From a candidate division WOR-3 bacterium (GTDB taxonomy: Bacteria > Hydrothermota > Tepidihabitantia > SM23-42 > JAOAFX01), in the NCBI GenBank assembly GCA_039802005.1, contig JBDRVV010000025.1, positions 1 to 36,947 on the forward strand: a DNA stretch of 36,947 bases, read 5' to 3'. How positions within the stretch are numbered: the first letter of the stretch is position 1; every line of letters begins with the position of its first letter. This document shows positions 24,267 to 31,686 of this stretch, piece after piece. Below the pieces are notes generated by a model. The model was not told where the DNA came from. It did not search any database and saw nothing but the letters and a program-made list of their open reading frames with translations. Position numbers and translations under genes: made by a program.

Positions 24267-25334
24267 ATGCGGTCAAACTCTGAAAAAATAGGTATTATTG
24301 GATACGGGTCTTATCTACCCCGGTACCGAATAAAGGTTGAAGAGATTGCAAAACAATGGGGTAGAGACCCAGAAACGATTAAAAAAGGATTAGCATTGAA
24401 AGAAAAGACCGTGCCCGGAATGGACGAAGATACAATTACCATTTCAGTCGCCGCCGCAAAAAATGCCTTAAAAAGGGCAGAGATTGACCCCAAGAAAATT
24501 GGTGCAGTCTATGTTGGTTCTGAATCGCACCCTTATGCAGTAAAGCCATCTGCTACTGTCGTTGCTGAAGTTCTCGGAATCACACCTGAAGTTCATATTG
24601 CAAGTTTCGAATTCGCCTGTAAGGCAGGAACTGAGGCAATGTTTGTAGCATATAGTTTAGTAAAAGCAGGTTTAATGGAATACGCAATGGGTATCGGTGC
24701 TGATACATCGCAGGGTGCACCAGGAGATGCGCTTGAATTCTCTGCTTCAGCCGGTGGTTCTGCATTTATCTTCGGAAAAGAAAAGATTGTAGTAGAAGTT
24801 CTTGATACATATTCCTGGGCAACAGATACACCTGATTTTTGGCGCAGAGAATATCAATTTTATCCAAGGCACGGTGGAAGATTTACCGGTGACCCGGCAT
24901 ATTTTAAACATATCTATAATGCGGGCAAAGGAATTCTTGAAAAGACAGGCTATAAACCTTCAGATTTTAAATACGCTATATTCCATATGCCCAATGGTAA
25001 ATTTCCAATGACGATTGGAAAAAGACTTGGATTCACCAAAGAGCAGATTGAACCAGGCTGGATTGTGCCCTTGATGGGTAACACCTATTCGGGTTCTTCT
25101 CCCACTGGATTTTCTGCAGTCCTTGATGTTGCTAAACCAGGCGATTTAATATTACTTGTTTCCTTTGGTTCTGGTGCGGGCAGTGATGCGTTTGTTTTTA
25201 AAGTTACTGAAAGGATAAATGAAGTTCGTGATAAGGCAGAGAAGGTAAGGGATATGCTTGAGAATAATAGAATATATCTCACTTATGGTGAGTATGCAAA
25301 ACACAGACATAAAATTATCATGGCTGAACACTGA
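24267..25334 (+). CDS. mvaS: hydroxymethylglutaryl-CoA synthase, archaeal type
   Basis: A 355-residue thiolase-fold enzyme of the archaeal HMG-CoA synthase group, condensing acetyl-CoA with acetoacetyl-CoA. The catalytic Cys is in FEFACKAGTEA (Cys118), the Glu in YVGSESHPYAVKPS (Glu86) and the His in IFHMPNGKFP (His240). GGGAGG lies just before the ATG at 24267. Gene order with thiolase and a DUF35 protein matches the archaeal complex that channels acetoacetyl-CoA. Its last codons and TGA stop fall in the left arm of the GxxExxY cassette, so the C-terminus ends in the repeat. Confidence 0.92.
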   Translation: MRSNSEKIGIIGYGSYLPRYRIKVEEIAKQWGRDPETIKKGLALKEKTVPGMDEDTITISVAAAKNALKRAEIDPKKIGAVYVGSESHPYAVKPSATVVAEVLGITPEVHIASFEFACKAGTEAMFVAYSLVKAGLMEYAMGIGADTSQGAPGDALEFSASAGGSAFIFGKEKIVVEVLDTYSWATDTPDFWRREYQFYPRHGGRFTGDPAYFKHIYNAGKGILEKTGYKPSDFKYAIFHMPNGKFPMTIGKRLGFTKEQIEPGWIVPLMGNTYSGSSPTGFSAVLDVAKPGDLILLVSFGSGAGSDAFVFKVTERINEVRDKAEKVRDMLENNRIYLTYGEYAKHRHKIIMAEH

Positions 25335-25879
25335 TGGCACTGAAATGAAAGATACTGAGGATACAGAAATAAATCACACTGAAGACACTGAAATTAGAAG
25401 ATTAAACGGAATAGGCAAGATTGAGTACAGTGAGTATCCATTCTCCGAGTTGACACACAAAATAATAAGTTGTGCGATTGAAGTACATAAATCTTTGGGA
25501 CCTGGTTTTGTGGAATCGGCCTACGAAAATGCACTAGTATTTCAACTAACTAAAAACGGCTTAAAATACGAAAGGCAAAAGCAAATAGATATTTTTTACG
25601 ATAATTGTAAAATTGGGAGACACAGATTAGATCTGGTGGTTGAAGAAAAGATAATAGTTGAGTTAAAAGTTGTAAAAAATTTCTGTACTGATGATACAAA
25701 GAGAATGCTTAGTTACCTTAAAGCGGCGGGCTTAAAAGTAGGGTTGCTGATTAATTTTGCTAAAGCAAAAATTGAAATCAAAAGGCTGATATTATGATTT
25801 ACCATATTTCACCGTTTCAGCGTTTTCAGTGTTATTATCTTCACTGTTTCAGTGTTCTAAAATTCAGTGTTTCAGTGTT
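25327..25879 (+). mobile_element. GxxExxY cassette 1 with CACTGAA-repeat arms
   Basis: A 553-bp segment. The left arm (about 25327-25398) and right arm (about 25807-25879) carry inverted, degenerate repeats of an (A)CACTGAA unit, five or so per arm. The outermost 8 bp, AACACTGA and TCAGTGTT, are perfect inverted copies. The left end overlaps the mvaS stop codon; the right end abuts the AAGGAGG of the thiolase gene. The only ORF is the GxxExxY protein, whose first 20 codons are made of the repeat. Confidence 0.78.
25345..25797 (+). CDS. GxxExxY family protein
   Basis: A 150-residue protein. The namesake motif is in [14 protein letters not shown] (G-F-V-E-S-A-Y), and a PD-(D/E)xK-like core follows: HRLDLVV, then IIVELK. 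The fold is thus nuclease-like, although the family has no established function. I chose ATG 25345; the frame extends upstream into mvaS but homologues start close to the ELTHKII segment. The N-terminal tail of about 20 residues (rich in D-T-E) is encoded by the tandem repeat arm and is probably not part of the fold. Confidence 0.85.
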   Translation: MKDTEDTEINHTEDTEIRRLNGIGKIEYSEYPFSELTHKIISCAIEVHKSLGPGFVESAYENALVFQLTKNGLKYERQKQIDIFYDNCKIGRHRLDLVVEEKIIVELKVVKNFCTDDTKRMLSYLKAAGLKVGLLINFAKAKIEIKRLIL

Positions 25880-25891
25880 AAAGGAGGTAAT

Positions 25892-27040
25892 ATGAGAGAA
25901 GTTGCAGTTATTGGAATTGGAATGACCAAATTTGGTGAATTATGGACAAAATCCTTAAGGGATATTTTTGTTGAAGCTGCATTAAAGGCAGTTGATGATG
26001 CAAATGTTGACCATATTGATGCAATGTATGTGGGTTCAATGACCCCGGGATTGTTTGTCGGTCAAGAACATATCGGTGCATTAATGGCAGATTACCTCGG
26101 TATCGCACCAATACCAGCACTGCGGGTCGAATCTGCCTGTGCCTCTGGTGGATTTGCCTTAAGACAGGCATTTATTGATGTGGCATCAGGAATGAATGAC
26201 ATTGTACTTGCTGGTGGTGTAGAAAAGATGACCGATGGGGCAGATGTGACCTATGCGTTATCTACTGCTGCAGACCAGGAATATGAATGTTATCACGGTA
26301 TTACCTTTCCCGGGCTTTATGCAATGATTGCCAATTTATATTTCCAACGATACGGTGCCACGCGCAGACATCTGGCAATGGTGGCAGTGAAAAACCACAA
26401 AAACGGTTCCCTAAATCCCAATGCTCAATTTCAGAGTGAAATTACAATAGATGATGTTTTAAATGCAACAATGGTGGCAGACCCGATAACAGTGATGGAT
26501 AGTTCGCCGGTTTCTGATGGTGCTGCCTGTGTAATTGTAACGACGATTGATATTGCCAAGAAACTTGGAAAACCTATGATCAAAATTATTGGTTCTGGTG
26601 CGGCAACTGATACAATCGCCTTGCATCAAAGAAAGGATATTTTAAGCCTTGATGCAGTAAGGGTTGCTGGAGAACGCGCATATAAAATGGCAGGGATTAA
26701 ACCTTCGGATATAAATTTCGCTGAAGTCCACGATTGCTTTACCATTGCTGAATTGTGCATAATGGAAGAACTTGGTTTCTGTGATAGGGGTAAGGCTTAT
26801 CAACTTGTTGAAAAAGGTGAGACTGCGCTTGAAGGAAAGATTCCAATAAACCCATCCGGTGGTTTGAAATCAAAAGGACATCCAGTTGGTGCTACGGGTA
26901 TTGCACAGGTGGTTGAAGTAGTTGAACAACTTCGAGGGACTGCTGGTAAACGTCAGGTCAAAAATGCCAAAATCGGGTTGACCCAGAATATGGGTGGCTC
27001 AGGAGCATCATCAGTAGTGCATATTTTCAAATCCGAGTGA
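25892..27040 (+). CDS. thiolase family protein, archaeal-type acetyl-CoA acetyltransferase
   Basis: A 382-residue thiolase. The nucleophile Cys83 is in VESACASGG. His280 in [10 protein letters not shown] and His330 in [11 protein letters not shown] are in the expected positions. The VHDCF motif marks the archaeal/SCP2-like thiolase group that works with HMG-CoA synthase and DUF35. It makes acetoacetyl-CoA from two acetyl-CoA. I chose ATG 25892 because AAGGAGG lies directly upstream; the longer frame reads through the cassette arm. It stands between mvaS and the DUF35 gene. Confidence 0.92.
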   Translation: MREVAVIGIGMTKFGELWTKSLRDIFVEAALKAVDDANVDHIDAMYVGSMTPGLFVGQEHIGALMADYLGIAPIPALRVESACASGGFALRQAFIDVASGMNDIVLAGGVEKMTDGADVTYALSTAADQEYECYHGITFPGLYAMIANLYFQRYGATRRHLAMVAVKNHKNGSLNPNAQFQSEITIDDVLNATMVADPITVMDSSPVSDGAACVIVTTIDIAKKLGKPMIKIIGSGAATDTIALHQRKDILSLDAVRVAGERAYKMAGIKPSDINFAEVHDCFTIAELCIMEELGFCDRGKAYQLVEKGETALEGKIPINPSGGLKSKGHPVGATGIAQVVEVVEQLRGTAGKRQVKNAKIGLTQNMGGSGASSVVHIFKSE

Positions 27041-27096
27041 CTTGCTTTTAGATATGTGATCCATAAACTATCATGAATGAATTGATGGCAAGCACT

Positions 27097-27207
27097 AAAT
27101 TCGAAATCCGAAATTCCAAACAATATCTAATTACCAAAATTCCAAATTCAAAACAGTTTGGTAAATTGGGATTTAGGAGTTGTTTCGGATTTCGATATTC
27201 GGATTTT
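27097..27207 (+). repeat. AT-rich inverted repeat element, copy B
   Basis: The left arm (from 27097, AAATTCGAAATCCGAAATTC) and right arm (ending GGATTTT at 27207) are imperfect inverted copies, again composed of short repeated words (AAATTC, GAAATCC, CCAAACAA). No ORF. It lies in the 245-base gap between thiolase and DUF35, together with the hairpin at 27256. Related to the copies at 7720 and 27681. Confidence 0.8.
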
Positions 27208-27255
27208 CTAAAGTTTATCAGTGTGTATCCGTGTTATTATCCGCAATAGTCAGTG

Positions 27256-27273
27256 CATCGCCTGTCGGCGATG
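27256..27273 (+). repeat. hairpin directly before the DUF35 ribosome-binding site
   Basis: CATCGCC (27256-27262), TGTC loop and GGCGATG (27267-27273) form a perfect 7-bp stem, followed at once by AAAGGAGG. It could be another small intergenic repeat or influence translation of the DUF35 gene. No run of T follows, so it is not a terminator. Confidence 0.55.
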
Positions 27274-27285
27274 AAAGGAGGATAA

Positions 27286-27675
27286 ATGCCTTCACCAAGA
27301 TATACAAGAGAAATGCCACAAAGGTATCGGCTTGAAGCAAATAAGTGTAAAAAATGCGGAAAGATATTTTTCCCACCAAGACTTATTTGTTCAAATTGTA
27401 AGTCAAGAGAATTTGAAAAGATAAAATTATCAGAAGAGGGCAAAATTGTAACCTATACCACAATCCGCGTGGCACCTGATCAATTCAACACGCAGGTGCC
27501 ATATAATGTAGCAATAATTGAATTAAAGGATGGTGTCAGATTGATGGCACAGGTTGTTGATTGTAAACCCGAAGATATGGGAATTGGTAAACCGGTAAAG
27601 TTGGTTTTCCGAAAGGTCCAGGAAGAAGGCGCTGCTGGAATAATATGCTATGGATATAAAGCAATACTTGGATAA
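27286..27675 (+). CDS. DUF35 Zn-ribbon/OB-fold acyl-CoA-binding protein
   Basis: A 129-residue DUF35 protein. An N-terminal helix precedes a zinc ribbon with Cys21, Cys24, Cys35 and Cys38 (CKKCGKIFFPPRLICSNC), then an OB fold with VTYTTIRVAPDQF and GVRLMAQVVD. In archaea this small protein bridges thiolase and HMG-CoA synthase and channels the acetoacetyl-CoA intermediate. The same three genes are consecutive here. AAAGGAGG precedes the ATG. Both sides of the gene are occupied by AT-rich inverted repeat elements. Confidence 0.92.
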   Translation: MPSPRYTREMPQRYRLEANKCKKCGKIFFPPRLICSNCKSREFEKIKLSEEGKIVTYTTIRVAPDQFNTQVPYNVAIIELKDGVRLMAQVVDCKPEDMGIGKPVKLVFRKVQEEGAAGIICYGYKAILG

Positions 27676-27680
27676 TCTCG

Positions 27681-27794
27681 AAATCCTAAGTCCGAAATTC
27701 TAAACAATGTTTAATGAATTAAATTCCAAATATGAATGTCGATACATTAGAATTTGGGATTTGTTTAGGATTTAGATATTAGGATTTAGAATTT
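27681..27794 (+). repeat. AT-rich inverted repeat element, copy C
   Basis: The left arm (from 27681, AAATCCTAAGTCCGAAATTC) and right arm (ending ATTTAGAATTT at 27794) are inverted, imperfect copies. It starts five bases after the DUF35 stop. Its right end leads directly into AAAGGA and the ATG at 27805. It shares words with copies A and B. Confidence 0.8.
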
Positions 27795-27804
27795 AAAGGA
27801 TAAT

Positions 27805-27885
27805 ATGTACAAAATAGAATCAAAAATAAACCCAAATTGTAGCGGTGCGATTTATCGCACAAAGGTAGGTATATGTACAAAATAG
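27805..27885 (+). CDS. 26-codon leader ORF made from a duplicated gene start
   Basis: Starting at ATG 27805 with AAAGGA upstream, the first 11 codons encode the same residues ([11 protein letters not shown]) as the carboxylase gene at 27873. They then run through a hairpin repeat and end at TAG 27883-27885, inside the carboxylase start in another frame. The two copies differ at four sites, all silent. It may be a relic of a duplicated start or a translated leader coupled to the downstream gene. I favour relic-with-translation but cannot decide. Confidence 0.45.
   Translation: MYKIESKINPNCSGAIYRTKVGICTK
27838..27860 (+). repeat. TGTAG-prefixed hairpin repeat
   Basis: TGTAGCG followed by a perfect 7-bp stem GTGCGAT-TT-ATCGCAC. 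A second copy at 36284-36306 differs by one base in the loop. Here it sits between two copies of the carboxylase gene start (27803-27837 and 27871-27905). Confidence 0.85.
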
Positions 27886-29480
27886 AATCCAAGATAAATC
27901 CCAATAGTGCGGAGTTTAAAGAAAACTATGAGGCAATGGAACAGGCAGTGAAAACATTAAAAGAGCGGCTCGAACTCGTGCGTAAAGGTGGACCTGATTA
28001 TATGCACAAGAAACATAAAGAAAGGGGTAAACTCTTTGTGCGTGATAGACTGAAATTGCTTCTTGACTCGGATACTCCATTCTTAGAATTGAGTCCGCTC
28101 GCTGCCTGGGATATGTACGATAATGAGCATCCATCTGCTGCAATTATCACCGGTATCGGTGTTGTCCAGGGTCGCGAAGTAATGATCGTTGCACACGATG
28201 CTACAGTCAAAGGTGGCACTTATGTGCCCGAGACAATAAAAAAGCATATCCGTGCTCAGGAGATTGCAATTGATAATCGCCTGCCCTGCATATATCTCGT
28301 TGATTCAGGTGGAATATTCTTGCCTTTACAAGTAGGCACATTTCCTGATAGGTTTCATTTTGGTAGAATATTTTATAACCAGGCGATAATGTCTGCAATG
28401 AATATTCCTCAGATTTCAGTGGTAATGGGTTTTTGTACTGCAGGTGGAGCATATCAACCGGCGATGAGTGATGAAGTAGTTCATGTAAAAGGTACCGGAA
28501 CGATTTATATTGGCGGTCCCCCTTTGGTGAAAGCTGCAACGGGGGAAGTGGTTACCGAAGAGGAACTCGGCGGTGCAGATGTCCATTGTCGGATTTCGGG
28601 TGTGAGTGACCATTATGCAGTAAATGATGAACAGGCGATAGAAATTACCCGTAATATCGTAGAAAACCTGGGCAGACAACCAAAATATCCACTGGAGCGT
28701 GCAGAACCCAAAGAACCCGCCTATGACCCGAAGGAATTATATGGTATAATTCCTAAGGATTTGCGCAAACCATTTGATATGCGTGAAGTGATTGCAAGAA
28801 TTGTTGATGATAGCGAATTTCATGAATTTAAAGAATTATATGGTCCAACTCTGGTCTGTGGATTTGCACGGATAATGGGTTATCCAGTGGGAATATTGGC
28901 AAACAATGGTGTATTATTTTCTGAATCTTCACAAAAAGGTGCACATTTTATTGAACTCTGTTGTGTGCGGAAAATACCTTTAATATTTTTGCAGAATATT
29001 ACTGGATTTATCGTTGGTAAAAGATATGAACATCAAGGAATTGCTAAGGATGGTGCAAAACTTGTCCATGCGGTAGCAAATGCCCAGGTGCCGAAATTCA
29101 CCGTTATAATTGGTGGTTCTTATGGCGCGGGTAATTATGGTATGTGTGGTCGTGCTTATGAACCAAGATTGTTATTTATGTGGCCCACCGCAAAGATCTG
29201 TGTAATGGGTGGTGAACAGGCTGCAGATGTGCTCACTGATATCAAGGTAAAGGCACTGCAGAAAGAAGGGAAAAAACCAACACCCGAAGAGATTGAAGAA
29301 ATCCGCAAACCAATCCTGGCAAAATATGAATACGAGTCAAGTGCCTATTATTCAACCGCACGGCTCTGGGATGACGGAATAATTGACCCACTTGATACCC
29401 GCACGGTGCTTGGACTGGGTATAGCAATGTCCCTTAATGCACCAATACCTGAACATAAATTTGGGGTGTTCAGAATGTAA
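27873..29480 (+). CDS. acyl-CoA carboxylase carboxyltransferase subunit, methylcrotonyl-CoA carboxylase beta-like
   Basis: A 535-residue biotin-dependent carboxyltransferase. The C-terminal half reads [20 protein letters not shown], then [33 protein letters not shown] and [11 protein letters not shown]. This pattern is that of methylcrotonyl-CoA (and geranyl-CoA) carboxylase beta, not the NYAWPTAEIAVMG pattern of propionyl-CoA carboxylase. It would need a biotin carboxylase, absent here, and a carrier such as the one at 7227. Its neighbours make HMG-CoA, which connects to 3-methylglutaconyl-CoA. The start is duplicated upstream around a hairpin; GGTAGG precedes ATG 27873. A broader acyl-CoA specificity is possible. 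Confidence 0.88.
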   Translation: MYKIESKINPNSAEFKENYEAMEQAVKTLKERLELVRKGGPDYMHKKHKERGKLFVRDRLKLLLDSDTPFLELSPLAAWDMYDNEHPSAAIITGIGVVQGREVMIVAHDATVKGGTYVPETIKKHIRAQEIAIDNRLPCIYLVDSGGIFLPLQVGTFPDRFHFGRIFYNQAIMSAMNIPQISVVMGFCTAGGAYQPAMSDEVVHVKGTGTIYIGGPPLVKAATGEVVTEEELGGADVHCRISGVSDHYAVNDEQAIEITRNIVENLGRQPKYPLERAEPKEPAYDPKELYGIIPKDLRKPFDMREVIARIVDDSEFHEFKELYGPTLVCGFARIMGYPVGILANNGVLFSESSQKGAHFIELCCVRKIPLIFLQNITGFIVGKRYEHQGIAKDGAKLVHAVANAQVPKFTVIIGGSYGAGNYGMCGRAYEPRLLFMWPTAKICVMGGEQAADVLTDIKVKALQKEGKKPTPEEIEEIRKPILAKYEYESSAYYSTARLWDDGIIDPLDTRTVLGLGIAMSLNAPIPEHKFGVFRM

Positions 29481-29945
29481 TCCGCCAGAGGCGGATTTAG
29501 ATTCAAACAGATTAAGGTGGATGCAAACGGATGTCTTACTTCATAAAGAGCTAACGTATAAGATTATTGGTATTCTATTCAAAGTTCATAAAAACCTTGG
29601 TTGTGGTTTTACTGAAAAGATTTATCAGCGAGCAATAGAGTTAGAATTAAAAAAAGAGAAACTTTCTTACGAAATTGAAAAAGAAATTCAGATAAAATAT
29701 GATGGTCAAGTAGTAGGAAAGCATCGTTTAGATTTGGTGGTTGAAAATAAAGTAATAATTGAATTGAAATCTGTAGAACGTTTGCCTAAGGTGTTCCGTG
29801 AACAACTGATTTCCCAACTTAAAGCATCACCTTACGAAGTGGGCTTATTGGTCAATTTTGGAACTCCTAAGCTGGAGTATATTCGTATAGTAAGGAGCAA
29901 GGATCGTTCTAAATCCGTCTGAATCCGCTCTAATCCGTCTGAATC
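29479..29945 (+). mobile_element. GxxExxY cassette 2 with 10-bp-repeat arms
   Basis: The segment opens with a perfect 8-bp hairpin, AATCCGCC-AGA-GGCGGATT (29479-29497), that overlaps the carboxylase stop codon. An inverted pair follows: left 29500-29533 and right 29912-29945, matching at 26 of 34 positions after reverse complementing. The right arm is a 10-bp tandem repeat of AATCCGTCTG-type units. The only ORF is the GxxExxY protein at 29521. Confidence 0.75.
29521..29922 (+). CDS. GxxExxY family protein, second copy
   Basis: A 133-residue protein with the motif LGCGFTEKIYQRAIE (G-F-T-E-K-I-Y) and the nuclease-like core HRLDLVV followed by VIIELKSVERL. AAGGTGG precedes the ATG at 29521. It differs considerably from the copy at 25345, so the two were acquired separately rather than by recent duplication. 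The last codons (KSV and the TGA) fall in the right arm of its cassette. The function of the family is unknown; an endonuclease or a nuclease-fold RNA/DNA-binding role is conceivable. Confidence 0.85.
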   Translation: MQTDVLLHKELTYKIIGILFKVHKNLGCGFTEKIYQRAIELELKKEKLSYEIEKEIQIKYDGQVVGKHRLDLVVENKVIIELKSVERLPKVFREQLISQLKASPYEVGLLVNFGTPKLEYIRIVRSKDRSKSV

Positions 29946-29965
29946 TTTTTTAAACTGGAGGTCTA

Positions 29966-30289
29966 ATGAATAAAATAACCTTCAAAGACATTGATAAGAA
30001 ACTCAAAGAGGCATGGCAGCCTCAGGATGTAGTATATGTAAATGAGACTGCTTTGCGAATTGCAAAAATAGATGGTATCTACAAATGGCATACCCATATG
30101 AATGAAGATGAATTTTTTTATGTATTAAAGGGTAAAATCTTCATTGATATGGAGAATGAGTCTATAGAGTTAAAAGAAGGCGAAGGTTTTTTAGTTAAGC
30201 GCGGGACCAGGCATCGCTCCCGCAGTGAAAAACCTGCTTATGTTTTACTTGTAGAACCAATCAAAACCAAGACCAAAGGCGAAGAATAA
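29966..30289 (+). CDS. cupin domain protein
   Basis: A 107-residue single-domain cupin. Motif 1 is HTHMNEDEFFYVLKG (two His and the Glu as metal ligands) and motif 2 is in KEGEGFLVKRGTRHRS with the third His. TGGAGG precedes the ATG. It follows the second GxxExxY cassette. Small cupins of this type include isomerases, dioxygenases and binding proteins; nothing here indicates which. Confidence 0.85.
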   Translation: MNKITFKDIDKKLKEAWQPQDVVYVNETALRIAKIDGIYKWHTHMNEDEFFYVLKGKIFIDMENESIELKEGEGFLVKRGTRHRSRSEKPAYVLLVEPIKTKTKGEE

Positions 30290-30303
30290 AATTCCTTATA
30301 TTA

Positions 30304-30325
30304 TGTAGGAACGGTTTCAAACTGC
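30304..30325 (+). repeat. TGTAG-prefixed hairpin repeat, degenerate
   Basis: TGTAGGA followed by ACGGTTT-C-AAACTGC, a 6-bp stem with one G-T pair. It shares the prefix and layout of the hairpins at 17364, 27838 and 36284. It lies in the 240-base gap after the cupin gene, which also holds the repeat at 30483. Confidence 0.5.
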
Positions 30326-30482
30326 GGTCGTCCGGTCTTTGGAGTTAATTCGTAAGAATTTTATGTTAAAGCAAAAAAAATAATTTTAATGGGGTAAGGC
30401 TTAATAACCCCCTGATTAAATCAAGGGAATGGAATGTGCCATTTATGATACATAAAAATGCTATGAAATTTAATAAGATTAT

Positions 30483-30519
30483 CCTCTCCCTTGATGGGAG
30501 GGGATTAAGGTGAGGGTGA
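30483..30519 (+). repeat. CCTCTCCC/GGGAGAGG-type intergenic repeat, copy 1
   Basis: CCTCTCCC-TTGAT-GGGAGGGG followed by GATTAAGGTGAGGGTG. A second copy lies at 36349-36384. The word combination is a widespread intergenic repeat in many bacterial genomes. Here it ends only 11 bases before the ATG at 30531. Confidence 0.8.
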
Positions 30520-30530
30520 AAGAAGGTGTT

Positions 30531-30809
30531 ATGACTACACGACAAGAAATAATTATTGGTGAAAACGAAGTTGTTACAATATACAAATATAAAATTGCTC
30601 TCGCAAAAGTATGGCAAGATGCAAGCGAGGGAGTAAAAAAGGCATGGATTTCGGTAGCAGAAAAGGGCGTTGAAGGAAGCAGTCAGGATTTAGAATTACA
30701 GGAAGGCGAAAAAATTGAACTTGGTGATATGAGGCTAATTGTAGATAAAATCAATCTATTTTCTGAATGCTCTAAATGTATAATTTTGAAAATGATTGAG
30801 AAGGAGTAG
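30531..30809 (+). CDS. hypothetical protein
   Basis: A 92-residue soluble protein I do not recognise. It reads as a small alpha/beta protein, with strands at MTTRQEIIIGENEVVTIYK, a helical segment (KVWQDASEGVKKAWISVAEKG) and a short C-terminal part with two Cys residues (SECSKC). I chose ATG 30531 with AAGAAGG upstream; a GTG at 30510 lies within the intergenic repeat and is unlikely. It is followed after four bases by the cyclophilin-like gene, which has an AAGGAG site within this gene's end. Confidence 0.6.
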   Translation: MTTRQEIIIGENEVVTIYKYKIALAKVWQDASEGVKKAWISVAEKGVEGSSQDLELQEGEKIELGDMRLIVDKINLFSECSKCIILKMIEKE

Positions 30810-30813
30810 AATT

Positions 30814-31200
30814 ATGAAACAGATAATCATTGAAAGTGAAAGCATCGGGAAAATTAGAGTTGAGATAACCGAAGAAAACCCAAAGACGGCAGAAAAATTT
30901 TTGAAGATTCTACCCATTGAAGCGAAGGCAAATCTCTGGGGTGAGGAAATCTATTTTAAAATTCCGATAGATAAAATTGAACCCGAAAACCCACGGCAGG
31001 TTGTAAAAGAAGGTGAAATAGCAATCTGGATTGAAGAGCCATCGCTATGCATATTTTTTGGCAAGACACCGGTAAGTAACGATAAAGAGATAAGGGCTTA
31101 TAGTGATGTGAATGTAATTGGCAGAGTAAAAGGAGACTGTAAAGTATTTAGAGAGGTGAAAAATGGAGATGAGATAAAAGTCTACGTTTCTGAAGATTGA
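30814..31200 (+). CDS. cyclophilin-like fold protein (TM1367 type)
   Basis: A 128-residue protein with the pattern of the cyclophilin-like DUF family: an N-terminal strand, ENPKTAEKFLKILPIEA, NLWGEEIYFKIP, then GEIAIWIEEPSLCIFFGKTP and DVNVIGRVKGD. The fold resembles peptidyl-prolyl isomerases but the active-site residues of true cyclophilins are not conserved in this group. AAGGAG precedes the ATG. Function unknown. Confidence 0.82.
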   Translation: MKQIIIESESIGKIRVEITEENPKTAEKFLKILPIEAKANLWGEEIYFKIPIDKIEPENPRQVVKEGEIAIWIEEPSLCIFFGKTPVSNDKEIRAYSDVNVIGRVKGDCKVFREVKNGDEIKVYVSED

Positions 31201-31237
31201 ACTAATTGCCTGTCCAAGGTTAATTAATAATGTTACC

Positions 31238-31264
31238 TTGACCGCCTGAATTTCGTCTTATAGA
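31238..31264 (+). promoter_or_regulatory. possible promoter before the DUF6249-like gene
   Basis: TTGACC (31238-31243) and TATAGA (31259-31264) are 15 bp apart. The spacer is one base shorter than in the four well-formed promoters of this window and the -10 box is weaker, so this is a tentative call. It would drive the membrane protein and the sigma/anti-sigma pair. Confidence 0.35.
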
Positions 31265-31278
31265 CAAAGGAGGTTACA

Positions 31279-31668
31279 ATGCAACACTGGATTTCTTTCC
31301 TTGTGCCAATAGTCGCAATAATAATGGGATGTTTGATAGCAATTATTTCGATAATTTCAAGCTCGCTTGTGAAAAGAAAATATTACGAATCGGTAACCAA
31401 GGCGATTGAATCAGGAAAGAGTGTACAGGAGATAAAAGAACTGCTTGGTGAGGGTCCTGAGAAAAAATGGAATTATCAACAACTGGAAACCGAAAGTCAA
31501 AGATTGGGAAGGTATTTAAAAAATGGCATCGTAGTATTAGGGGTGGGACTTGGAAGTATCTTATTTGGATATATTCAATCATCACGAGTGCTAATTGGTG
31601 CGGGAGTGTTTATAGGCGTAGTCGGCGTTTGTTTTATCTTACTCCATTTCATTTTACCTGAGAAATAG
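31279..31668 (+). CDS. membrane protein, DUF6249-like, linked to ECF sigma
   Basis: A 129-residue protein with one N-terminal helix (about 5-27), a charged linker with an ESGKSVQEIKELLGEG segment, and two C-terminal helices (about 83-125). This topology and the position directly before an ECF sigma factor match DUF6249-type proteins. ACAAAGGAGG precedes the ATG. A role in sensing or modulating the sigma pathway is an inference from position. Confidence 0.7.
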   Translation: MQHWISFLVPIVAIIMGCLIAIISIISSSLVKRKYYESVTKAIESGKSVQEIKELLGEGPEKKWNYQQLETESQRLGRYLKNGIVVLGVGLGSILFGYIQSSRVLIGAGVFIGVVGVCFILLHFILPEK

Positions 31669-31686
31669 GTATTATAACAGCTACTC

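Noticed and set aside
7720-27794. CRISPR array or phage attachment sites from the AT-rich repeats
   Set aside because: The repeats are inverted and solitary, not regularly spaced direct repeats, and no cas, integrase or tRNA genes are nearby.
28207-28679. Overlapping minus-strand ORFs inside the carboxylase gene
   Set aside because: They lie wholly within a well-supported coding region and show no family features.
27873-29480. Propionyl-CoA carboxylase beta as the specific call
   Set aside because: The C-terminal motifs match the methylcrotonyl/geranyl-CoA carboxylase type; the methylmalonyl-CoA context alone is not enough to override them.
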